From Halorubrum salipaludis (GTDB taxonomy: Archaea > Halobacteriota > Halobacteria > Halobacteriales > Haloferacaceae), in NCBI RefSeq assembly GCF_002286985.1, contig NZ_NSKC01000001.1:434001-498000 (forward strand): DNA of 64,000 nucleotides, in the 5' to 3' direction. Numbering within the stretch: position 1 is the first letter of the stretch; every line of letters starts with the position of its first letter. Under the pieces are notes generated by a model, which saw nothing but the letters and a program-made list of their open reading frames with translations, searched no databases and was not told the origin of the DNA. The translations under genes and the position numbers were made by a program. Below are positions 16,560 through 23,087 of this stretch, piece after piece.

Positions 16560-17903
16560 CTACGCGTCGAACACCTCGACGTACACTGCGGGGTTCTCGT
16601 CCGAGGCGCCCGGAGCGTTGTCAAGGCCTTCGAACGCCACGTCCGCGGTCAGTTCCCAGTCGGTGCTGGCGTCGACGTCCTCGATCAGCAGGGAGACGGT
16701 CTCGCTGCCGTCCGCCTCGACCGCGTCGGGGCCGGTCGGGGCGCTCCCGTTGACCCGGACGTTCGAGACGCTCGCGAGGTGGCTCGCGTCGCTGCCGCGC
16801 GCGACGATGGAGATCACGTCGCCGTCGGGGTTTCCGACGGCGTAACTGACGTCAGTCGTGGTGCCGTTGGCGACTTCCAAGGTCGCCTCGCCGGTGTCCG
16901 CGTCGTACGCGACGGTGAGGCCTCCGGTGAAGCTGCTGCCGCCGAAGTCGTAGTCGGCGGTGTCGCTGTTGGCGTTGTCGTCACCCACGATCAGCTCGAA
17001 AGTGTTCGAGCCGCCGTTGCGGGCCTTGGAGATCCACAGCACGTCGGCGTCCTCCTCGTACGCGAACTTCCCGAAGCCCTCGACCTCCCGGGAGGTGATG
17101 CAGGGGTTCGCCGAGCCGTCGTTGTGGCGCGACTGGACCGCGTAGAACTCGAAGTCGAACGCCACGGAGTCCGTCTGGATCTCGTTGCCGACATCGGTGG
17201 GAACGACCCACTCGAAGCAGACGCACTGCTCGGCGGTGACCGGATTGTCTTCGTCGTCGAACGCCGACTCGACGCCCTCGAAGGGCTCGCGGTCGACGAG
17301 CGGAGCGTCCGCGTCGCCGTCACCGGCCAGGGGGACGCCGTTGTCGAGCGCGGCCATGACCTCCGCCAGCGACCCGGAGATGATCTCGTCACCGACCTCC
17401 CCGTCGGTGCAGTACGAGACCGTCACCTCCATCGCGTCGGCGAGTTCGCCCGCGCCCTCGCCGGGGTCGCCGCCCGTCGCGTCGGCGTCCGTCTCGGGCT
17501 CGGTCTGGCCGTTCTCGTCGTTCGCCGTCACTTCGCCGCACATCCACATGTACGCGGGATTGTCGACGATCGAGAAGCAGAACTCGCCCTCCCCGGAGTC
17601 GCCGGGCTTGAGGTCGGAGACCTCGATGCTGAGGGGCTCACCGTCCTCCTCGCCGCCCACGACGTTGCCGTCGACGTAGGTTCCGGGGTCGGTAGACCAG
17701 CTCCCGTAGCTCCCCTGGTCCTCGGAGTAGTCGACGTGGACGAACAGGTCCAGCTCGCCGGCGGTGAGCGCGTTGTCCTCGAAGGTCTCCGTGTCGTTGA
17801 AGTACGCCGTGGTGCCGAGTCCCGCGCCCGCGGAGGCGACGCCGACCGCCCCGAGTCCGACCAGCATCTTGCGCCGCGAGAGTCCGATTGTGTCGTCGTT
17901 CAT
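16560..17903 (-). CDS. SipW-type secreted TasA-like protein without vWA domain
   Basis: 447 residues from ATG 17903. The signal and tag are LSRRKMLVGLG, GTTAYFNDTETF and LTAGELDLFV. The conserved core has DLKPGDSGEGEFCFSIVDN, MEVTVSYC, SGSLAEVMAALDNG, CVCFEWVVPTDVGNEIQTD and FEFYAVQSRHND. This single domain is the uninterrupted form of the fold that is split by vWA in both neighbours. A C-terminal beta-rich domain of about 170 residues follows (from ITSREVEGFGKFAYEEDADV), with no recognised family. It is the best candidate in the locus for a major fibre or matrix subunit. It is 118 bases upstream of the next gene and has its own leader. Confidence 0.8.
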   Translation of the reverse strand: MNDDTIGLSRRKMLVGLGAVGVASAGAGLGTTAYFNDTETFEDNALTAGELDLFVHVDYSEDQGSYGSWSTDPGTYVDGNVVGGEEDGEPLSIEVSDLKPGDSGEGEFCFSIVDNPAYMWMCGEVTANDENGQTEPETDADATGGDPGEGAGELADAMEVTVSYCTDGEVGDEIISGSLAEVMAALDNGVPLAGDGDADAPLVDREPFEGVESAFDDEDNPVTAEQCVCFEWVVPTDVGNEIQTDSVAFDFEFYAVQSRHNDGSANPCITSREVEGFGKFAYEEDADVLWISKARNGGSNTFELIVGDDNANSDTADYDFGGSSFTGGLTVAYDADTGEATLEVANGTTTDVSYAVGNPDGDVISIVARGSDASHLASVSNVRVNGSAPTGPDAVEADGSETVSLLIEDVDASTDWELTADVAFEGLDNAPGASDENPAVYVEVFDA

Positions 17904-18005
17904 TGTGTATCATCCCCTGAGGGGAACTCCCGTCGGCGGTCGCGAACCGCCGCGTCGGCCGCCCGAAGGCGCCGAACCGGGAACCGGACGAGGTCGCGTC
18001 CGGGG
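17904..18005 (-). promoter_or_regulatory. Leader shared by the SipW-type genes, copy 2
   Basis: Read on the minus strand it has CGGGCGGCCGACGCG, then GGTTCGCGACCGCC, CGTCGGGAG-like spacing and the palindrome CCCCTGAGGGG at 17915-17925 just before the ATG at 17903. It matches copy 1 in order and spacing. The region before the third gene (19567-19600) has a looser version. Confidence 0.5.
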
Positions 18006-18036
18006 GTGAGCGGGCGTCCCGCTCGGAGTCGCGCGC

Positions 18037-19566
18037 CTACTGCGACGCGTTGCCGGTGCTGTTGCTGGTCGGGACCGTCCCGTTGAACGTCACGTCCGGC
18101 TCGTCGTTGTGCCGCGACTGCTCGGCGTAGAAGCCGAGGTCGAAGGCGACGGAGTCGGTCTGGACCTCGTTGCCCACGTCGGTCGGCAGGCACCACTCGA
18201 AGCCGATACACTGGGTGAGGCCGCCGTCGAAGGGGTCCCGTGCCTCGGTGGCGCGGTTGCCGTCGAGCGCGATTCCGGCTTCCAGCTCCGCCATCGCGTC
18301 CGCGAGCGAGCCCTCGAAGATGATCGACTCCCCGAGCAGCGACTCGCCGATCAGGCCGAACGCCTGCTCGAGCGCGCCCTCGTCGCTCGCGAAGAAGACG
18401 TAGTCCTCGTCGGGGTCGCTGGCGATGGCGTTGAGCGTCGAGACCTCCGCGCCGCCGACGCCGAGCGCGTAGATCGTGGTCCCGTCTCCCTTCGCCGCGG
18501 CCGCGGCTCCCGACGGGGACGTCCCCGCGTTGTTGGACCCGTCGGTCAACACGACCATCGTCGGCGACTCGCCCTCGTCGCAGTTCTCGAGGTCGCCCTG
18601 AGCGGTCTCGATCCCCTCGCCGATGGCGGTGTTGCTCCCGTCGGCGGGGAGATCGTCGATCGTGTCGAGCACGGTCTGTAAGTCGTCGGTCAGGGGCTGG
18701 ACGACCTGCGCGCCGCTGCTGTAGCCGGCCGCGCTGAAGAACGTCACGCCGACCCTGCTGCCGGTGGGGCCGTCCTGCAGGATGCTCTCCGCGAGCGTCT
18801 TCGCGCCCTCGATCGCCTGCGTGTTGCGCGCGCCGGACATCGAGCCGGACGCGTCGAGGACGATCTGCACGCAGAGCGGACCGCCGCTTTCCCCTCCGGG
18901 CTCGTAGACGTTGTCGCAGTCCTCGTCGTACCACATCGTCACGTCGATGGCGTCGGCGAGTTCTCCCTGACCGCTGATCGGGCCGTCGCCGTCGTCGCCG
19001 AGCGCGTTGCTCTCGCCGTCGGCTCCCGCCTCCGGCTCCGAGACGGTGTTTTCGTCGTCCGCCGTCAGCTCGCCGTTCATCCACACCCACGACGGGTTGT
19101 CACAGATGTGGAGGCTGATCGTCACCTCGCCGCAGTCGCCCGGCTTCACGTCGTCGAGGACGAACACCGGGATCTCGTCGCCGTTGACCAGGTCCACGTC
19201 GGGCGCACAGAAGTCGCGCTCCTGGACCACGTCGGGCCACTCGCCCTCGTCGATGTTCGGGACCTCGCCGACGAGGTAGACGCCATCGTCCTCCTCGACG
19301 ACGTCGAAGGGCTCGCCGGGGCCCTCGTCGCTGTACCAGCCGTTGATCTCGTCGATGCGCCCGGTCCCGCCCGCGTACGTGGCGCGGTAGTCGAGCTTCA
19401 AGTCGAGCTCGCCCGCGGTGAGCGTGTTGCCCTCGAACGTCTCCGTGTCGTTGAAGTACGCCGTGGTACCGAGTCCCGCGCCCGCGGAGGCCACGCCGAC
19501 CGCCCCGAGGCCGGCGAGCAGCTTGCGCCGCGAGAGTCCGATGGTGTCGGTTGTGTCCGGATTCAT
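18037..19566 (-). CDS. SipW-type secreted protein with inserted von Willebrand A domain
   Basis: 509 residues from ATG 19566. LSRRKLLAGLG, GTTAYFNDTETF and LTAGELDL form the export and tag region. After DVKPGDCGEVTISLHICDN and MWYDEDCDNVYEPGG comes a vWA domain with the complete MIDAS DASGSMS near 225, a threonine in DDLPADGSNTAIGEG and an acidic TDGSN. The fold resumes at ESIIFEGSLADAMAELEAG and ends with CIGFEWCLPTDVGNEVQTD and LGFYAEQSRHND, then sequon-bearing Ser/Thr/Asn residues. It is the first gene of the three-gene row and divergent from the winged-helix gene at 20023. The vWA could bind an S-layer or substrate ligand. The predicted location is outside the cell. Confidence 0.82.
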   Translation of the reverse strand: MNPDTTDTIGLSRRKLLAGLGAVGVASAGAGLGTTAYFNDTETFEGNTLTAGELDLKLDYRATYAGGTGRIDEINGWYSDEGPGEPFDVVEEDDGVYLVGEVPNIDEGEWPDVVQERDFCAPDVDLVNGDEIPVFVLDDVKPGDCGEVTISLHICDNPSWVWMNGELTADDENTVSEPEAGADGESNALGDDGDGPISGQGELADAIDVTMWYDEDCDNVYEPGGESGGPLCVQIVLDASGSMSGARNTQAIEGAKTLAESILQDGPTGSRVGVTFFSAAGYSSGAQVVQPLTDDLQTVLDTIDDLPADGSNTAIGEGIETAQGDLENCDEGESPTMVVLTDGSNNAGTSPSGAAAAAKGDGTTIYALGVGGAEVSTLNAIASDPDEDYVFFASDEGALEQAFGLIGESLLGESIIFEGSLADAMAELEAGIALDGNRATEARDPFDGGLTQCIGFEWCLPTDVGNEVQTDSVAFDLGFYAEQSRHNDEPDVTFNGTVPTSNSTGNASQ

Positions 19567-20022
19567 GGTTGCTCCCCCGACTCGCCCCCGCCCACGATCG
19601 GGCAGCCGAATCGGTTACTCCCCCCTCCGAGAGACACCCACGTAGTTACGCGCAGCCACGTCACCGTCGAACCAGGGGTTCGATCCGGTAGAACGGACGG
19701 TTCACACGGTCAAACGCCGCGTTCGACGAACGGTCCGTCGTCCCTACTCGGGGCGAAACCGGCGGCAGGGATCCCGTACTTCACACGAGATCGCCGGTAC
19801 GGGGGCCGTGCCGCACCGCCGGACGGACCGACGTCGATCGGGACGGAATCGCGTCGTCGATCGCGTCGCAGGGTACCGATTTGGCGACGCGGTTCTCCGG
19901 TCCGGGACGACGCCGGACGGGGGCCTGCGCGAGCGTAGCGAGCGCATACATATACCCCGGACGGAAGATGTAGGGCCAACGACCGATCTCCGCGTGACGC
20001 GGCGCGTCGGCGGCTCACACCC
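19567..20022. promoter_or_regulatory. Divergent intergenic region between the SipW-type row and the winged-helix gene
   Basis: 456 bases without a credible gene. It holds the promoters of two divergent genes. A CATACATATA box at 19945-19954 faces the plus-strand regulator, leaving a leader of about 45-50 bases. Nothing convincing was found as a TATA box for the minus-strand gene, though the GC content falls near 19610-19700. The inverted sequences ACGGTCCGTC and GGTTCGATCC recur around 19670-19740 and could be operator sites. Confidence 0.4.
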
Positions 20023-20586
20023 ATGAAACTCCGAACAGACCTCCTTCCGGCCGAACAGGTGTACACGATCCTCGCCAACGAGCGCCGCCGGCGCGCCCTC
20101 GAACAGCTCGGGAGCGTCGGCGGCGCCGTGACGGTCCACGAGCTGTCGGCGCTGGTCGCGGGCCGCGAGACCGGCGAGAGCCCGCCGCCGAAGCGCTGTC
20201 GCGAGAGCGTGTACACGTCGCTCGTGCAGACGCACCTTCCGAAGCTGGAGGAGCTCGGCGTGATCGAGTACGACCGGGAGACCCAGACGATCGAGGTGTC
20301 CCGCCACGCGCGGGACGTGGCGCTGTACACCGAGGTGGTCGCGAGCGCCGGCGTCACGTGGTCGGAGCTGTACCGCGCGCTCGGCGTCGCCTCGCTGACG
20401 GTCGTCCTCGCGGCGCTGCTCGGCGTCCCCTTCGTCTCCGCGGCCGATCCGGTCCTGCTGACGAGCCTCGCGCTCGCGCTGTTCGCCGCCGCGAGCGCCT
20501 ACCAGCTGTGGATCAACCGCTTCTCCGTGCTCCGGCAGCTCCGGGCCGGACGGAACCGCGCCTTCCGTCTGCGACGACGCGGCTGA
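20023..20586 (+). CDS. Membrane-anchored winged-helix protein (DUF7344 type)
   Basis: 187 residues. An N-terminal winged helix has LANERRRRALEQL (residues 18-30), VHELSALVAGRE and YTSLVQTHLPKLEELGVIEYD, then a short wing. Two TM helices follow (residues 120-140 and 145-165), and a basic tail. This is the haloarchaeal DUF7344 architecture: a DNA-binding domain tied to the membrane. It is divergent from the vWA/TasA-like genes and close to them, so it may regulate them; that is inference from position. A paralogue lies at 22468-23022. Confidence 0.78.
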   Translation: MKLRTDLLPAEQVYTILANERRRRALEQLGSVGGAVTVHELSALVAGRETGESPPPKRCRESVYTSLVQTHLPKLEELGVIEYDRETQTIEVSRHARDVALYTEVVASAGVTWSELYRALGVASLTVVLAALLGVPFVSAADPVLLTSLALALFAAASAYQLWINRFSVLRQLRAGRNRAFRLRRRG

Positions 20587-20628
20587 ATCGGACGCCGATT
20601 GTCGCGACACAGCGGCGACGACTGACGC

Positions 20629-21030
20629 TTATAAATGAACGGCCGTGCCGCGGCGTGCGCCGGCGAGCGGCCGACAGGCCGCGAGCCGCACGCGCGAGGG
20701 AGGTCGGCGGCGGCCGCGATGCGGTGCGGTTCCGCGGCCGCCGCCGACCGAGGCTGGGGAGGCGCGAGGCGTTGGGCGGGGCGGGATGGGGCGGGACTCA
20801 AAGGGGCAGCCGCGAGGCGGGCACAGGTGACGCAAGGACCGCAACGAGGGAGCGGTAGCGACCGAGTGAGGAGCGTGGTTCGAGACGCCTCCGGCGTCTC
20901 GTCATCGCCAGAAATCGGAGATTTCTGGCTAGCAGTCAGAACGCTTCGCGTTCTGACGACATCACGAAAGGCGCTTCGCGCCTTTCGAACGACAGCGAAC
21001 GTGCGCCCGCCTCGCGGCTGGGGCTTTGAC
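20629..21030 (+). ncRNA. Candidate structured RNA element, copy B, with four extra hairpins
   Basis: A TTATAAA box is at 20629-20635. P1 is GCGTGCG (20653-20659) with CGCACGCG near 20687-20694. P2 is GGCGAGCGGCC with GGCCGCGAGCC. The fixed GAGGGAG follows. P3 is extended to 17 perfect pairs (20702-20718 with 20733-20749). GAGGCTGGGGAGG is at 20750-20762. P4 pairs 20807-20825 with 21002-21020 with one A-C mismatch, then GGGGCTTTG. Inside P4, after GGTGACGCAAGGACCGCA, is an enlarged region with four short perfect hairpins at 20881-20901, 20908-20928, 20935-20957 and 20965-20987. Stem sequences differ from copy A while loops and linkers are kept. Confidence 0.55.
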
Positions 21031-21175
21031 GTGTTCAGCGTCGATCCGCCAACAACCGCTTAAAAACGAGCGACTGGGGCTTCGGCAGCGTTCACCGACG
21101 AGTCACGAGCGCCGATTTATAAACACTCGACGCCGCAGCAGACCGCTTATAAACGTGCGTTCGCGGCATCGGTCA
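21031..21175 (+). repeat. Degenerate tail of copy B: repeated 3' block and TTATAAAC boxes
   Basis: After copy B come CGCTTAAAAACGAG (about 21057), GCGACTGGGGCTTCGGCAGCG (a decayed 3' block, about 21069), TTCACCG, TTTATAAACA (about 21116) and CTTATAAACG (about 21147). The same order, 3' block then TTCACCG then TTATAAAC, occurs after copies A and C. No gene was seen here. Confidence 0.7.
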
Positions 21176-21209
21176 CCGTCCGGCGAACTGTTCGAAAACC
21201 GGACGCGCC

Positions 21210-22148
21210 CTACCGCTCGCTCGCCAGCGACGGCGGGAGGTCGATCTCGAACAGCCGCGCGTCGCACGCGGTACACCGGCCGGCGACGACCTCGTAGCTC
21301 GAACAGCACGACTCGACGACCCGCTCTTCCAGCTGCACCGGTCCGTCACAGGTGGGGCAACGCTCGACGAACAGTCGGAGCGCGCCGAGCACGCCGCTCC
21401 GCGAGGCGAGCGGGAGCGACGCCCAGTCGTCGAGGGTCGCCGTCAACGCGCGGTCGGCGGCGACGTCGGCGAGGAACGCCGACCGGGACTCCCAGTGGCC
21501 GATGCGCTCGTCGGCGGCGTGCGCGAACGCCGCGTCGCCGCGCCAGCGGAGCGAGAGGTCGTCCCCCTCCTCGTCGAGCCCGGTGAGCCGCGCGAGGGCG
21601 GCCACGTCCGCGGGGGCGGCGGGACGCGTGCCGTCGGGGGCGAGCCCTGCGGGCGAAGCGTCGTCGCGATCCGCGTCCGCGGTTCCCCCCGCGTCGCCGA
21701 ATCCCGCGTCGCCGAACCCCGCGTCGGCCGCGTCGCGCAGCGCGGCGAGGTGCGTCCGCCACGCCGACTCGAACGCCGGCGCGAACGCGAGGTCGCTCCC
21801 GTCCGCCGTCTCGACCACCACGTCGGCCGACAGGAGGTACGACTCCGCGTCGATCACCGGCGGCGGCCCGGGATCGTCGGCCTTCCCGAACAGCCGCAGG
21901 ACGCGCTCCGGGAGGTGCCGCTTCGTGAGTTCGGGCGTGCCGGGCACGAGGTAGCCGCGCAGCCAGATCGCCGCGAGCGCGGCGACGAGGACCACCCCTC
22001 CGAGTTCGACCGCGACCAGCGCGCCGACCGCGGCCGAGCCGACCGCGGCGATCGCGACGTTGACGACCGTACAGGGGAGACAGCGGTTCTCGCCGGTGTA
22101 CTCCGGTCGCCGAAGCCGATCGAGACGGGTGTCGTGTGATGCCGTCAT
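21210..22148 (-). CDS. Haloarchaeal membrane protein with C-terminal zinc ribbon
   Basis: 312 residues from ATG 22148. A CLPCTVVN motif near residue 23 leads into two TM helices (residues 27-60). A soluble acidic domain follows, with a short repeat GFGDAGFGDAGG near 146-157. The C-terminal CPTCDGPVQ ... CCSSYEV ... CTACDARLF is a four-cysteine zinc ribbon with an extra Cys pair. The repeated use of CxxC at both ends suggests metal binding. I do not recognise a named family or a function. A box TACATAG near 22174-22180 on the minus strand fits leaderless transcription. It stands alone between copy B and the next regulator. Confidence 0.65.
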   Translation of the reverse strand: MTASHDTRLDRLRRPEYTGENRCLPCTVVNVAIAAVGSAAVGALVAVELGGVVLVAALAAIWLRGYLVPGTPELTKRHLPERVLRLFGKADDPGPPPVIDAESYLLSADVVVETADGSDLAFAPAFESAWRTHLAALRDAADAGFGDAGFGDAGGTADADRDDASPAGLAPDGTRPAAPADVAALARLTGLDEEGDDLSLRWRGDAAFAHAADERIGHWESRSAFLADVAADRALTATLDDWASLPLASRSGVLGALRLFVERCPTCDGPVQLEERVVESCCSSYEVVAGRCTACDARLFEIDLPPSLASER

Positions 22149-22467
22149 GCCCGCCGTTGGCGGTGAGAGGGCCTATGTATGCGCGGCCTACCGCCCCGTT
22201 CAGGGGCCGGGAGCGAGAGCGAAGGCGAGACTGAGATCGCGCCGATCGCGGACGGGCGAACTGCGATCGTAGATTCAAGAACATTATAATAACGCCCCAA
22301 AGAGCGAGTATAGACACGATCAGGCAGCCCATATTCGCGTTTTCAGGGCCATACATATCGTTTCCCGAGAGCACCGAGGAACCAACCCTTCAATCAAGAA
22401 TGTGATAATAGATAGAGATATGTGGGTTGGTTTCGATGGGGAATGTGATTCAGCACGTGACTGAGCC
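22149..22467. other. Intergenic region, AT-richer than its surroundings
   Basis: 319 bases between two divergent genes. It is unusually AT-rich for this genome from about 22270 (AACATTATAATAACG, GATAATAGATAGAGATATG). The AT-rich part probably carries the promoter of the winged-helix gene at 22468. No open frame of coding character was seen. Confidence 0.5.
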
Positions 22468-23022
22468 ATGACACCACAACTCATAGGAGGGGCGGAATCG
22501 ACGACCGGCGAGGCCGACGGAGCCTCGCGGGACGAGGTGTTTACCGCGCTCAGCAACCGGCGGCGGCGGAACGTGATCACGTACCTGAAACAGCACGGCG
22601 ACGACGCGCGGGTCAGGGACATCGCCGAGCAGCTGGCGGCGTGGGAGAACGATCTCGAGATCCCGGAGGTGACGTACAAACAGCGCAAGCGGGTGTACAC
22701 CGCGCTCCACCAGTCGCACCTGCCGAAGCTGGCCGACGGCGGGTTCATCGACTACGAACCGGACCGCGGGATCGTGTCGTTGACCGAGGAGAGCCGTCAG
22801 CTCGAGGTGTACCTCGAAGTGGTCTCCGGAAACGAGATCCTGTGGGGAGAGTACTACGTCGGGCTCGCGGTCGTCTGCGGGCTGCTCGGCGGCGCGGCGT
22901 GGATCGGGACGGCCCCGTTCGCGTCGGTCTCCGGATACGCGTACGCGGTCCTGTTCGCGGGGCTTTTCGGCGTCTCGGGACTCGTTCACCGGGCGTCGAC
23001 GCGCCGGAACCGGGTGGGGTAG
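22468..23022 (+). CDS. Membrane-anchored winged-helix protein (DUF7344 type), second copy
   Basis: 184 residues. Winged-helix landmarks are EVFTALSNRRRRNVITYL (residues 21-38), VRDIAEQLAAWEN and YTALHQSHLPKLADGGFIDYE. Two TM helices follow (residues 125-145 and 150-170) and a short basic tail. It is the same architecture as the gene at 20023, with about 40 percent identity by eye in the helix-turn-helix part. These proteins are thought to be membrane-bound transcription factors. It ends 65 bases before mutS on the same strand, but no link with repair is implied. Confidence 0.78.
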   Translation: MTPQLIGGAESTTGEADGASRDEVFTALSNRRRRNVITYLKQHGDDARVRDIAEQLAAWENDLEIPEVTYKQRKRVYTALHQSHLPKLADGGFIDYEPDRGIVSLTEESRQLEVYLEVVSGNEILWGEYYVGLAVVCGLLGGAAWIGTAPFASVSGYAYAVLFAGLFGVSGLVHRASTRRNRVG

Positions 23023-23087
23023 CGCGTCGCCGTTGCGGCCGGCCGCACCCGCAGGGTTTTAGCCGCCCACGGCGGGAGTACGGGTAT

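Noticed and set aside
15942-18086. Long plus-strand open frame of 714 codons across the SipW-type genes
   Set aside because: It runs antisense to two genes with clear signal peptides and conserved motifs; composition is Arg/Val/Gly/Asp-rich and nothing is recognisable.
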